Assembly: GCA_024762995.1 (NCBI GenBank)
Contig: JANTGI010000020.1
Coordinates: forward strand, 1 to 34,311
DNA from: Saprospiraceae bacterium
GTDB lineage: Bacteria > Bacteroidota > Bacteroidia > Chitinophagales > Saprospiraceae
Length of the DNA stretch: 34,311 bases
Reading direction: 5' to 3'
The notes below the pieces were generated by a model. That model searched no databases. It was not told the origin of the DNA and saw nothing but the letters and a program-made list of their open reading frames with translations. How positions within the stretch are numbered: position 1 is the first letter of the stretch; the number at the start of each line of letters is the position of its first letter. The position numbers and the translations under genes were made by a program. This document shows positions 15,934-24,351 of the stretch, piece by piece.

Positions 15934-16475
15934 GAGTGTACTTTTTTGGGCGGTTATTTTTTGGGCAAAACGGAGAAGCTTTCATGGTTATCAAACCCTA
16001 TTTGGAGCTATCTAAAAAGCGAAAGACTCCCAATGATTTAACTCCTAAACTTCCCGGCTTGACTTGAATAACAACCGGTTTAAGATAAAACTAGGTAAGT
16101 GGATGCATCAAAATGGCACCTGTATTTAGACTGTTTCGGCTTCTGTCAAGGGAAAAAAAACATAACCACCATCATGGCCGTAATTTTCAACAAAGCAGAA
16201 GGCAAAGCAGCCGACACCATTAAAACGTGTCCACGTACTTTACAATATAAACCACTGATAATCATTTAGTTAAGATACTTTTGGGAAGATTGCCTAAACT
16301 ATTATTATCGGTGTAAAAACTAAAATAAATCGGTAATTGGGTCTGTAAATCGGTATAAATCTTAGAAATTCAACCAAGAAAAAAGGACGTTTTTCTAAGA
16401 TAAGCTTTCTTTGGCAGGAGGGATAACTCCAATGTAGTGATAATCCACGCCAATTACGAATAGATATAAAAAAAC

Positions 16476-16528
16476 CCTACAATATTAAATAAAAATACCA
16501 TTTTTATAGTAGGTCTTATATTTTTTTT
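16476..16528. terminator. Bidirectional intrinsic terminator
   Basis: The stem is formed by CCTAC (16476-16480) with GTAGG (16509-16513) and ATAAAAAT (16489-16496) with ATTTTTAT (16500-16507). An A7 run at 16468-16474 gives a U-tract on the minus strand, and T8 at 16521-16528 gives one on the plus strand after a short gap. Confidence 0.6.
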
Positions 16529-16535
16529 AACTGCT

Positions 16536-16598
16536 TAGGTGGCCATAGATCGAATCCGGGCAAGTCTCGACACATTCCGGCTCGTATCGGCCTACCTA
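16536..16598. repeat. Imperfect inverted repeat of about 23-bp arms
   Basis: TAGGTGGCC at 16536-16544 and CCGG at 16556-16559 pair with CCGG at 16577-16580 and GGCCTACCTA at 16589-16598. The central stem is interrupted by small bulges and the loop is about 17 nt. It is G+C-rich compared with its flanks. It lies between two minus-strand terminators and may be the body of a small RNA. Confidence 0.5.
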
Positions 16599-16635
16599 CC
16601 GTTGCGGAGCAAGCAAAGTCCGTCTGCCTCCCCAC

Positions 16636-16671
16636 AAAAAAAAGCCCTGTCAAGGAACAAACTCGACAGGG
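16636..16671 (-). terminator. Intrinsic terminator, minus strand
   Basis: Read on the minus strand, CCCTGTC (16671-16665), a 13-nt loop and GACAGGG (16651-16645) form a 7-bp stem, followed by C and eight U (16643-16636). This is a classic rho-independent terminator. Confidence 0.75.
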
Positions 16672-16703
16672 ACAAAACAAAAAACAAACACTATGAACAA
16701 ACA
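16672..16703. repeat. Duplicated sequence beside terminator, copy 1
   Basis: ACAAAACAAAAA, then a 7-nt insertion ACAAACA, then CTATGAACAAACA. The two flanking blocks recur without the insertion at 16820-16844, also directly beside a terminator. On the plus strand each copy contains an ATG in an A-rich context opening a short frame MNKH. Confidence 0.7.
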
Positions 16704-16764
16704 TCTTACTCTTTTCCGAAAGGGAAAAGGATTATATCTTCTTGGGAAATGGGTTTATAACTAG
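16693..16764 (+). other. Possible 23-residue reading frame MNKHLTLFRKGKG...
   Basis: ATG 16693 lies in an A-rich context typical of Bacteroidota starts and opens a frame of 23 codons ending at TAG 16762. The second duplicated unit opens a frame of 8 codons (MNKHSPSI, 16834-16860). The shared MNKH start comes from the duplicated sequence itself. No homology or conservation can be judged here, so coding is doubtful. Confidence 0.15.
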
Positions 16765-16788
16765 GGGAAAGGGGCAAGAAAAAGAAGG

Positions 16789-16820
16789 AAAAAAATCCCC
16801 CAGCATTTTATTCTGGGGGA
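16789..16820 (-). terminator. Intrinsic terminator, minus strand, upstream copy
   Basis: On the minus strand, TCCCCCAG (16820-16813), a 9-nt loop and CTGGGGGA (16803-16796) form an 8-bp stem followed by seven U (16795-16789). It lies 278 bp after the TetR stop codon and could end the msrA-tetR transcript or a separate small RNA. Confidence 0.75.
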
Positions 16821-16844
16821 CAAAACAAAAACTATGAACAAACA
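16820..16844. repeat. Duplicated sequence beside terminator, copy 2
   Basis: ACAAAACAAAAA followed directly by CTATGAACAAACA, identical to the two blocks of copy 1 at 16672-16703 apart from the missing 7-nt insertion. Confidence 0.7.
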
Positions 16845-17097
16845 CTCACCCTCAATTTAGGGAAGACAACTTCGACGATTTTTATCGTTCATTGGTCGCT
16901 GTCTTCGATAACCATAAATGCAAGTACCTTGCCAAACTTAGATAACGACTAATTTTTTTTGTGAAACAGCCGAAATCCCCCCAGACTTAATGGATTGAAA
17001 AATATAACCGCTTAGGTGCCCGGATTTTTGGGCAGATTTACGAAAGAAAATAAGGACATTCAGAAAAAAACTCGACTATACCCCTAAAACAAAATCA

Positions 17098-17694
17098 TCA
17101 AATAGCCAAATCATCAATATATTTCTCCAGATGATCAACAATGTCAACGAGATACGAACTATCCTTCATGGTCAAGGACAAAAACACACTGCCCTGAATC
17201 ATAGAAAAGATATTTTTAGTGGACTTTTCTATGTCGATACCGGCATCCAATTCACCTTCTTCGACTGCTTCTTGGAGAAGCTCCACAATGGAAGAGAGCA
17301 GGCGGTTGATGATTTCTTGCACTCTGGCAAATAATACCGGATCCCTATGATTAGCATCTACCCCAATGTTTAGGACAGGACACCCGCCGGCTAGCATAGT
17401 TTGGTCATAATACTCCCGGTAGAACTCAAAAATCTTACGAAGCCGCCCAAGGGGAGACGATGCTTCTTCCATTTTTTCCGTAATCTTCTGTAAGATAGAC
17501 TTCACATTGTAGTCAAAAGCCTTGACGGCCAGTTCCTCCTTATCCTTAAAATTACCGTAAATAGCTCCTTTGGTGAGACCGGTTGCCGCCGTTATATCGG
17601 TAAGTGTAGTACCTACATAGCCATTTCGGTTAAAAATAGGGGCTACCTTTTCTAAGATAAATAACTTAGTCTTATCAGCTTTCGTCGCCATCAA
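17098..17694 (-). CDS. TetR/AcrR-family transcriptional regulator
   Basis: 198 residues. The N-terminal TetR DNA-binding domain covers about residues 8-55, with the helix-turn-helix TTLTDITAATGLTKGAIYGNF and the usual FKDKEEL after it. The C-terminal ligand-binding domain (60-198) includes GGCPVLNIGVDANH, found in the YxaF/LmrA-like branch, but I cannot name a ligand. It is the second gene after msrA (38 bp between them, same strand), so the two are probably co-transcribed, and the regulator may control the operon, perhaps in response to an oxidant or toxic compound. No operator palindrome was identified. It is followed by a region with three minus-strand terminators. Confidence 0.9.
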   Translation of the reverse strand: MMATKADKTKLFILEKVAPIFNRNGYVGTTLTDITAATGLTKGAIYGNFKDKEELAVKAFDYNVKSILQKITEKMEEASSPLGRLRKIFEFYREYYDQTMLAGGCPVLNIGVDANHRDPVLFARVQEIINRLLSSIVELLQEAVEEGELDAGIDIEKSTKNIFSMIQGSVFLSLTMKDSSYLVDIVDHLEKYIDDLAI

Positions 17695-17732
17695 TGATGT
17701 ATTTCTTCCGTAAAAGTAGCGGTTTTTTGGGA

Positions 17733-18356
17733 TTATTGTTTTTTTAATAAGTGTAGGTAATGGCTTCTAAATTTTTGAACTTTAGGTGCGATCACAGCTC
17801 TACAATAGGGTTGATCGGGATGCTCATTATAATAATTCTGATGATACTGCTCGGCCGGGTAATAATTACCGTTTAATGGTTCAATAGCCGTAACGATAGG
17901 CTTATCATAAATCTTTTTGGTTTCAAATTCTTCCTTTATCCGTATGGCTGTCTGATGCTGCTCTTCATTTTCATAAAATATCACAGATCGATATTGAGTA
18001 CCAACGTCATTCCCTTGTCGATTTAGGGTCGTCGGGTCGTGCACCACAAACAAAACACGCACTAAATCAGCAAATGTAATTACGGCAGGGTCAAATTTGA
18101 TACGAATTACTTCTACATGCCCACTTAAACCCGTCGAAACAGCTTCATAGCTTGGATTTTCTAATTTGCCACCGGCATATCCGGATTCGACTGACAGGAC
18201 ACCTTTTAAGTCTTGAAATATGGCTTCTACACACCAAAAACATCCGGCACCAAAGGTGGCTTCTTCATACTTTTTTGTCATTTGACTAGGGTTGTTATTT
18301 CCGACCAATAAGGCGGCAAAACTAAACATAAAAATCATACTGTGCAGTACTTTCAT
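17733..18356 (-). CDS. msrA: Peptide methionine (S)-S-oxide reductase
   Basis: Repairs oxidised protein methionine by reducing methionine-S-sulfoxide. The GCFWC motif has catalytic Cys39; further family landmarks are SGYAGG, GHVEVIRIKFDP, HDPTTLNRQGNDVGTQYRS and NYYPAEQYHQNYY. An extra N-terminus of about 27 residues (MKVLHSMIFMFSFAALLVGN) looks like a signal peptide, which would place the enzyme in the periplasm; this is inference. If ATG at codon 26 (MTKKYEEATF) were used instead, the protein would be cytoplasmic. No MsrB domain is fused and no msrB lies beside it. First gene of an operon with a TetR regulator. Confidence 0.95.
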   Translation of the reverse strand: MKVLHSMIFMFSFAALLVGNNNPSQMTKKYEEATFGAGCFWCVEAIFQDLKGVLSVESGYAGGKLENPSYEAVSTGLSGHVEVIRIKFDPAVITFADLVRVLFVVHDPTTLNRQGNDVGTQYRSVIFYENEEQHQTAIRIKEEFETKKIYDKPIVTAIEPLNGNYYPAEQYHQNYYNEHPDQPYCRAVIAPKVQKFRSHYLHLLKKQ

Positions 18357-18512
18357 TCGGTTATTTTTTTGACAAATGATTAGGTGCCTGTTTTTAGGGG
18401 GTAAAACGGCTTTTTATGGCCTTAATTCACAGATAACTAAACCGTTACATATTTAAAATTTATCCAAAAATGATAAAATTAGGCCCATCGTTAAGTAATC
18501 AACGTCCTCTTT

Positions 18513-18905
18513 TCACTGCTTGGTATTTTGGCGCAAGCCATAAACCATAAGTAGCACCCAGCCGACAATTAAGCTCAATCCTCCAAGTGGAGTAATAGGC
18601 CCCAACCATTTCCAATTGGTCAATCCCAAAATCTCATGCGTACTTAATAAATACAAAGAACCCGAAAACAGAATAATCCCAAGCGTAAACGCCCAAAATG
18701 CACTATTTATAAGCTTGCTTTGATGTGCCCCTAGCAAGCTAAGCACTAGCAACACAACGACATGGAGCATTTGATAACTGACACCTGTCTTGTAATTGGC
18801 CAGATCATGCACAGAAAGTAAAGGTTTTAGCCCATGTGCGCCAAACGCTCCCAATCCTATTCCTAAAGCGCCCAATAAGCCCGCTATAACGATTTTTTTG
18901 TTCAT
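18513..18905 (-). CDS. DUF423 family small membrane protein
   Basis: 130 residues with four hydrophobic segments (about 5-23, 45-62, 67-85 and 98-122). The N-terminal GLLGALGIGLGAFGAHGLK is the hallmark of DUF423 (YgdD-type) proteins, which also share the NYKTGVSYQMLH segment and PLGG in the last helix pair. It sits in the inner membrane; function unknown in the family. Length is normal. It is separate from msrA (156 bp) and from the SixA-like gene (269 bp), all on the minus strand. In the 269-bp gap I see only a short 8-bp-repeat run. Confidence 0.9.
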   Translation of the reverse strand: MNKKIVIAGLLGALGIGLGAFGAHGLKPLLSVHDLANYKTGVSYQMLHVVVLLVLSLLGAHQSKLINSAFWAFTLGIILFSGSLYLLSTHEILGLTNWKWLGPITPLGGLSLIVGWVLLMVYGLRQNTKQ

Positions 18906-19135
18906 CTTTTCTTTATTTGCAACAATGGTGTACTAATTTGTACCTTGCGGAAAAAGTATCTAACAAATTTGCGGGTGGAAGGTTCCCAAAATTCGCATCG
19001 ATTAGAGAGCCATTTACTTACATTTTCGGCAGGAAAAATCTCACCTGGCTATTCGGTTAGAACAAAAGAAAAGCATAAAAGCTTATCAAAGCTTCCCTAA
19101 GAAAATCACCCATTCCACAAAGTCAATAAAGAGCG

Positions 19136-19159
19136 ACACCGCTAAACCGCTATACCGAA
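19136..19159. repeat. 8-bp repeat, three units
   Basis: ACACCGCT, AAACCGCT and ATACCGAA lie in tandem, sharing phase and variants with the array at 11015. It lies 16 bp past the end of the SixA-like gene. Confidence 0.65.
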
Positions 19160-19174
19160 GTCCCCCAACTCAAA

Positions 19175-19669
19175 TCATTTAATTTCTTTCGGGAAATAAT
19201 GCCCAACAACCCGAGCCGTACTTCCCGTAAACATCGTCCAAGAAGACACTTCCCCGGCAATCTCCACCACCCCACATGTGGGCAGATTATCTATCCAATT
19301 CTCTCCCCAAAACTCATTCGCAAAATAGGTAAATCCCGGATTATGCCCAAATAACAGAATCGTATCATATTCGTCCGGTACGGCACAGACAACATCCAAA
19401 ATTTCTAACATAGAAGCATGGTACAATTCTTTTGTTTCCCACTGCATACTTTTGGGGATATCTAATGCTTGCGCAAAAAATTGAGACGTCAACTTAGCAC
19501 GTGCTGCCGAACTGGTTATCAATAAATCAGGGCGCACTCCTTTCTGCTTCAAATACGCCGCCATTCTTGGAGCATCTCGTAAGCCACGCGGATTTAACGG
19601 GCGATCAAAATCAGGCTGCCCGGTTTCCCAACTGGACTTTGCATGACGAATGAGATAAAGTGTCTTCAT
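19175..19669 (-). CDS. SixA-like histidine phosphatase
   Basis: 164 residues of the histidine phosphatase (phosphoglycerate mutase-like) superfamily. The N-terminal LIRHAKSSW carries the RHG/RHA catalytic His9; SSAARAKLTSQFFA and LLFGHNPGF supply the other active-site Arg and His. Proteins of this size and the RHAKSSW start group with SixA-type phosphohistidine phosphatases. The target protein is not known, and no His-phosphotransfer protein is nearby. It is 53 bp downstream of rlmH on the same strand, so it is likely in an operon with it. Broad family is certain; substrate is not. Confidence 0.9.
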   Translation of the reverse strand: MKTLYLIRHAKSSWETGQPDFDRPLNPRGLRDAPRMAAYLKQKGVRPDLLITSSAARAKLTSQFFAQALDIPKSMQWETKELYHASMLEILDVVCAVPDEYDTILLFGHNPGFTYFANEFWGENWIDNLPTCGVVEIAGEVSSWTMFTGSTARVVGHYFPKEIK

Positions 19670-19722
19670 AAGTTTGTTTTATTGGGGACATAAGGCGCGC
19701 CTATTATCTACTCATCGAAATT

Positions 19723-20196
19723 TTATTCATGGTGATAAGGCCCACCTTTCAAAATCGAAAAAGCTCTATAAAGTTGTTCCAAAAATACAACTCTAATAAT
19801 TTGATGAGAAAAGGTCATCGCCGAAAGAGAAATCTTCGCATCCGCTCGTTGATACACCGCTTCCGAAAAACCATAAGCCCCGCCAATGAGAAAGACTAAA
19901 TTCTTGGAAGAATAATTCTGCTTCTCCTTGATGTATTGGGCAAATTCCAAAGAGGTATAAGTTTTCCCCTTATCATCCAACAAAACCAAATAGTCTTTTT
20001 GACTGACCTTTTGCAATATCATCTCCCCTTCTTTTTTGCGTATATCCACTTCACTTAACTTATTGCTTTTCTTTAGATTAGGTATCGTCACCTGCTCAAA
20101 TTTCGTAAACCGACGAATCCGATCCCCATATATCTTCTCACCCTCCTGAACAAAAGAGAAACTAGTTTTTCCTATCTGATAGAGTTGTATTTTCAT
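19723..20196 (-). CDS. rlmH: 23S rRNA (pseudouridine1915-N3)-methyltransferase
   Basis: SPOUT-class enzyme that methylates pseudouridine 1915 in helix 69 of 23S rRNA, in the assembled ribosome, with S-adenosylmethionine. The knot region shows LVFLIGGAYGF and the C-terminal SHQIIRVVFLEQLYRAF and GGPYHHE of the family. I chose ATG 20196, giving 157 residues, the normal family length starting MKIQLYQIG. A frame from 20289 would add 31 unrelated residues and would start upstream of the promoter box at 20202-20209. First gene of a pair with the SixA-like gene; divergent from malQ. Confidence 0.95.
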   Translation of the reverse strand: MKIQLYQIGKTSFSFVQEGEKIYGDRIRRFTKFEQVTIPNLKKSNKLSEVDIRKKEGEMILQKVSQKDYLVLLDDKGKTYTSLEFAQYIKEKQNYSSKNLVFLIGGAYGFSEAVYQRADAKISLSAMTFSHQIIRVVFLEQLYRAFSILKGGPYHHE

Positions 20197-20201
20197 CGGG
20201 A

Positions 20202-20209
20202 CAAATGTA
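20202..20209 (-). promoter_or_regulatory. -7 box TACATTTG before rlmH
   Basis: An exact TAnnTTTG match on the minus strand, ending 6 bp before ATG 20196, so the transcript would be nearly leaderless. No clear -33 TTTG. Confidence 0.45.
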
Positions 20210-20371
20210 GGTATTTCTACCCATTTCTTTGCTTTTTTTATCAGGAACATCTTTGTACCGGCTAAAACCTTAGAACTTACAAAAACCAACTATCCTCCTG
20301 CCTCAGTACTTTTTTCACCATTCAAAAATAAACCTCCCCAAAAAAAAGCCGCAGCAGTGACAAAGAATCCC

Positions 20372-20379
20372 TATTTTTG
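20372..20379 (+). promoter_or_regulatory. -7 box TATTTTTG before malQ
   Basis: An exact TAnnTTTG match, 94 bp before ATG 20474. It lies inside a longer open frame beginning at 20357, which argues against that earlier start. Confidence 0.45.
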
Positions 20380-20473
20380 CCCACTTAAAACATTCTTTTC
20401 TCAAAAAAGAAACCGTAGCAAGAGAATTTGCCTGACTCTGTGCACAAACATACCGAAAACTAAAAAAACATCC

Positions 20474-21946
20474 ATGTATCAAAGAAGTAGCGGAATACTC
20501 ATGCACATCACCTCCTTACCAAGCAAGCATGGTATTGGTGATTTGGGAAAAAAAGCTTTTGATTTTGTTCGTTTTCTGGACAAATCGGGTCAAAGTTTTT
20601 GGCAGATTTTACCGATAGGGCCCACCGGATATGGGGATTCTCCCTATCAATCCTTATCGACCTTCGCAGGAAATACCTTGCTCATTGATTTAAAGCAGCT
20701 ACAAAAAGAAAAACTTCTCCGCCCAAAGGACTTTAAAAACAGGGATTTTGGCCAAGATCCCGAAGTGGTCGATTTTCAAAAAGTCCGCAAAGAAAAAACA
20801 GAACTCCTACGAATCGCTTTTTCCCGGACCAAAAATTCCTATAAAAAAGAATTAAGCATTTTTGCGAAAGCCAACAAATCTTGGCTGGATGACTACTCCC
20901 TTTTTATGGCGCTAAAACATCATCACGATTTAAAATCATGGCAGGAATGGCCCAAAGCGCTTCGAGATCGACAACCTAAAGCCCTACAAAAAGCTAAAAA
21001 GAAATATGCCGACGAAATCCTTTTTTGGATCTTTGCTCAATTTATTTTTTTCCGGCAATGGAATGCACTAAAAAATTTCGCCAATGAAAAAGGTATTCAA
21101 ATTATTGGCGACATTCCGATTTATGTGGCTGAAGACAGCGCAGACGTTTGGGCAAATCCCAAATTATTCTTGCTAGACAAAACGAATAAACCAATCTGTG
21201 TGTCCGGCTGCCCACCGGATGCCTTTTCGGCGGACGGACAACTTTGGGGCAACCCTATTTATAACTGGAAGCGGATGGAAAAACAAGGGTTCAAATGGTG
21301 GATTAATAGAATTAAAGCATCCTTTACCTTGTTTGATGTGGTCAGAATCGACCATTTTCGGGGATTTGAAGCCTATTGGTCCATACCGGGAGATGCCGAA
21401 ACGGCGGCCAAAGGAGAATGGGTCAAAGGCCCGGCCATCAAGCTATTTGATGCCGTCAAAAAGGAATTAGGAGATTTAAGAGTCATTGCGGAAGATTTAG
21501 GATTCTTGACCCAAGAAGTCATTGACTTTAAGAATGAAACCGGATTTCCGGGTATGAAGATATTAGAATTTGCTTTTGACAGCAAAGAAGAAAGCAATTA
21601 TCTGCCCCATACTTACGACAAAAACTGCATCGTCTATACCGGGACTCATGACAACGATACGGTCATGGGCTGGTTTGAACATACGCCGGAAGCTGACGTA
21701 AAAAAAGCTAAGGAATATCTCCGTCTGACCAAAAAAGAAGGTTATAACTGGGGATTTATCCGGGGTGCATGGTCTTCTGTCGCCGTCGTGGCCATCGCTC
21801 AAATGCAGGATTTCCTTGGGATTGATAATCGTATGAATACGCCATCTACTTTTGGCGGCAACTGGGAATGGCGCATGAAACCCCGTAAATTAACCAAAAA
21901 ATTAACCGTTAAAACAAAAAAAATTACTCGTCTCTATGGCCGATAA
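20474..21946 (+). CDS. malQ: 4-alpha-glucanotransferase (amylomaltase, GH77)
   Basis: Transfers alpha-1,4-glucan segments between maltodextrins, in the cytoplasm. Family motifs: SLPSKHGIGDLG near the start, GPTGYGDSPYQS, VRIDHFRGFEAYW with nucleophile Asp293, VIAEDLGFL with acid/base Glu340, and GTHDNDT with Asp393. The first two have the same numbers as in Thermus aquaticus amylomaltase (Asp293, Glu340; third residue Asp395). Length 490 residues is normal for the short bacterial form with no added domains. ATG 20474 is chosen because the conserved MYQRSSGILMHITSLPS begins there. It overlaps glgP by 11 bp, so the two are translationally coupled and act together in glycogen and maltodextrin breakdown. 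Confidence 0.97.
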   Translation: MYQRSSGILMHITSLPSKHGIGDLGKKAFDFVRFLDKSGQSFWQILPIGPTGYGDSPYQSLSTFAGNTLLIDLKQLQKEKLLRPKDFKNRDFGQDPEVVDFQKVRKEKTELLRIAFSRTKNSYKKELSIFAKANKSWLDDYSLFMALKHHHDLKSWQEWPKALRDRQPKALQKAKKKYADEILFWIFAQFIFFRQWNALKNFANEKGIQIIGDIPIYVAEDSADVWANPKLFLLDKTNKPICVSGCPPDAFSADGQLWGNPIYNWKRMEKQGFKWWINRIKASFTLFDVVRIDHFRGFEAYWSIPGDAETAAKGEWVKGPAIKLFDAVKKELGDLRVIAEDLGFLTQEVIDFKNETGFPGMKILEFAFDSKEESNYLPHTYDKNCIVYTGTHDNDTVMGWFEHTPEADVKKAKEYLRLTKKEGYNWGFIRGAWSSVAVVAIAQMQDFLGIDNRMNTPSTFGGNWEWRMKPRKLTKKLTVKTKKITRLYGR

Positions 21947-24338
21947 ATCCAACCACTCTTTCGATGAAAAACAATTCATGACGCTGATTGCAGATGTCAC
22001 GAGAATGAAATACGGCAAACCCTTTGAGAAAGCCCAAAAACACGAACAATTCTATGCCGTTGCTTCCGTAGCGATGGATTTACTTGCACCGAATTGGGCA
22101 AAAACCACTAAAGCTTACCAACAGAAAAAACAAGCCGCTTACTTGTCTGCGGAGTACCTGATGGGACGTGCCCTAGGCAACAACTTGCTCAATCTCGGTC
22201 TCTACAAAGATGTCAAAAAGGCGCTGGATAAAATAGGTTTTGACCTAAATGCCATTGAAGAAGCAGAAGAAGATGCCGGCTTAGGGAATGGGGGTTTAGG
22301 TCGTTTAGCAGCTTGTTTTATGGATTCTGCCGCTACCGAAAATATTCCTTTGACAGGCTATGGTATCCGGTATGATTATGGGATTTTCAAGCAAAAATTT
22401 GTCGATGGAAGACAGGTCGAACTCGTCGATAACTGGCTAAAATATGGCGACCCTTGGTCTATCCGAAAGGACGAAGACAAAAAAATCATTTCGTTTGCTG
22501 ACGAACAGGTTGTAGCCGTCCCTTATGACACTCCAATCATTGGCTATAACACCAAGAATATCAATACTTTACGACTATGGAAGGCGGAGCCGTTGGAGCC
22601 TTTTGATTTTGCTGCTTTTAATGAACAGCACTATGATGAAGCGGTGAAATTAAAAAATTCAGCGGAAGATATTTCCAGGGTATTGTATCCAAATGACTCC
22701 ACCAATGCGGGTAAGATACTCCGTCTCAAGCAGCAGTATTTTTTCGTGTCGGCTTCGCTTCAGGACATGATTCAAAAATTCAAGAAGAAGTACAAAGGCA
22801 AGCCCAATTTCAAGCAATTTCCCAAGCACTACTCTATCCAGCTCAATGATACTCATCCTGCAGTAGCCATCCCTGAGATGATGCGCCTGCTTACGCAAAA
22901 AGAAAAGTGCTCTTGGAAGGAGGCTTGGCAGATAGTTGTCCAAACCTTTTCTTATACCAACCATACTATTTTGGCGGAAGCCCTGGAGCAATGGTGGAAA
23001 GGTTTTTATCAAGAAGTCCTTCCGGAAATCTATAAGATTATTAAGAAAATTGACAAGCAATTTGTTGCCGAGCTCAAAAGCTTGGACTACTCCAAATCGA
23101 AGATTAAATCCATGCGTATTATTTCGGGAGACATGATTAAAATGGCTTGGCTGTCCATCTATGGGACTCATGCCATCAATGGAGTTGCCTTCCTGCATAC
23201 CGAATTACTCAAAAGCACCGAGCTCAAAGATTGGTACCGACTATACCCACAAAAATTTCAAAATAAAACCAATGGGATTACCCAGCGCAGATGGATGGCG
23301 CTAGCCAATCCCGAATTATCAAATTATGTCACCAAATTACTGGGTAACAACCACTGGATCAGTGACTTAACGGAGATTAAAGCCTTAGAAAAATACGCCG
23401 ATGACGACAAGGTTTTGAAAAAATTTATGGCCATCAAACATCAAAAAAAGGAACAGCTTGCGGCCTATATTTTGGAGCATGAAGGCATTGAGATTGATCC
23501 TAATTCCCTATTTGACATACAAGTCAAGAGATTGCACGAATACAAGCGTCAACTCATGAATGCTTTTCATATTTTGGATCTTTATTATCGCCTAAAGGAA
23601 AATCCCAAGCTGGATATTGTCAAACGTACCTTTATTTTTGGGGCCAAAGCCGCACCCGGTTATGCACGTGCCAAAGCCATCATCAAATTCATCAATGACA
23701 TCGCCCAATTAGTCAATAATGACAAGGATGTGGATGGTAGGATTAAGGTCGTTTTTGTGCAAAATTATAGAGTGTCTTACGCCGAAAAAATATTCCCGGC
23801 GGCGGATCTTTCAGAACAAATATCCACCGCAGGAAAAGAAGCTTCCGGCACCGGAAATATGAAATTTATGCTCAATGGCACACCCACCATCGGCACCTTA
23901 GATGGAGCCAATGTAGAAATTGTCGAAGAAGCGGGCTTAAACAACAATTTTATTTTTGGTCTGACCGTCGATGAAATTGCCAAACTCAAAAAGAAGTATC
24001 AACCTAAAAAAGAATACCTTTCTGTGCCCGGATTAAAAAGGGTTGTTGATGCACTTATTGACATGACGTTTGGCTATACCGGAGACGAAAGCATGCAAGA
24101 ACTTTACACATCATTACTCCAAGGTGCTTCTTGGCACCAAGCTGATAACTACTTCATTCTCAAAGACTTCGATGCTTATCGCAAAAAGCAGATGGAAGTT
24201 GATAAAGCCTTCAGAGACCAAAAAGCATGGGCTAGAATGTGTTGGATTAATATGTGCAATGCCGCCAAGTTTAGCAGCGACCGAACCATTTTGGAATACG
24301 CAAAAGATATTTGGAAAGTGGAAAAAAATGACATCTAA
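21936..24338 (+). CDS. glgP: Glycogen/maltodextrin phosphorylase
   Basis: Pyridoxal-phosphate enzyme releasing glucose-1-phosphate from alpha-1,4-glucan ends. The 800-residue length is typical. Landmarks: SAEYLMGRALGNNLLNLG, DAGLGNGGLGRLAACFMDS, GYGIRYDYGIFKQ, and the PLP segment EASGTGNMKFMLNG with Lys643, followed by TIGTLDGANVEI. No N-terminal regulatory extension is present, as in bacterial enzymes without phosphorylation control. The start lies inside the end of malQ. MalQ makes longer chains that the phosphorylase can use, so the pair converts short maltodextrins and glycogen to glucose and glucose-1-phosphate. Confidence 0.97.
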   Translation: MADKSNHSFDEKQFMTLIADVTRMKYGKPFEKAQKHEQFYAVASVAMDLLAPNWAKTTKAYQQKKQAAYLSAEYLMGRALGNNLLNLGLYKDVKKALDKIGFDLNAIEEAEEDAGLGNGGLGRLAACFMDSAATENIPLTGYGIRYDYGIFKQKFVDGRQVELVDNWLKYGDPWSIRKDEDKKIISFADEQVVAVPYDTPIIGYNTKNINTLRLWKAEPLEPFDFAAFNEQHYDEAVKLKNSAEDISRVLYPNDSTNAGKILRLKQQYFFVSASLQDMIQKFKKKYKGKPNFKQFPKHYSIQLNDTHPAVAIPEMMRLLTQKEKCSWKEAWQIVVQTFSYTNHTILAEALEQWWKGFYQEVLPEIYKIIKKIDKQFVAELKSLDYSKSKIKSMRIISGDMIKMAWLSIYGTHAINGVAFLHTELLKSTELKDWYRLYPQKFQNKTNGITQRRWMALANPELSNYVTKLLGNNHWISDLTEIKALEKYADDDKVLKKFMAIKHQKKEQLAAYILEHEGIEIDPNSLFDIQVKRLHEYKRQLMNAFHILDLYYRLKENPKLDIVKRTFIFGAKAAPGYARAKAIIKFINDIAQLVNNDKDVDGRIKVVFVQNYRVSYAEKIFPAADLSEQISTAGKEASGTGNMKFMLNGTPTIGTLDGANVEIVEEAGLNNNFIFGLTVDEIAKLKKKYQPKKEYLSVPGLKRVVDALIDMTFGYTGDESMQELYTSLLQGASWHQADNYFILKDFDAYRKKQMEVDKAFRDQKAWARMCWINMCNAAKFSSDRTILEYAKDIWKVEKNDI

Positions 24339-24351
24339 CAAAGACCCCGTA

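Larger units (their letters stand above)
15934..17097. other. Gene-poor 1.16-kb region rich in structured elements
   Basis: No protein gene is supported. Short frames on both strands near 16516-16760 run through terminators and overlap each other. Within it are a bidirectional terminator at 16476-16528, an imperfect inverted repeat at 16536-16598, two minus-strand terminators at 16636-16671 and 16789-16820 followed by a duplicated sequence, a nested hairpin at 16862-16906 (GAAGACA/TGTCTTC enclosing ACGAT-TTTT-ATCGT), and two copies of TAACYGCTTAGGTGSCC (16528-16544, 17005-17021). In 15934-16475 I see nothing definite. The layout would suit one or more small RNAs on the minus strand. Confidence 0.6.

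Noticed and set aside
16536-16640. Resemblance to 5S rRNA (AGGTGGCCATAG, CATTCCG, CTGCCTCC) or to a tRNA T-arm (TCGAATCC)
   Set aside because: The matches are short and the middle does not align. No cloverleaf forms (T-stem unpaired, length 63 nt), and the pairing is fully accounted for by an imperfect inverted repeat.
16516-16760. Open frames of 62 (-) and 73 (+) residues in the 15.9-17.1 kb gap
   Set aside because: They overlap each other, run through a terminator and an inverted repeat, and show no family resemblance.
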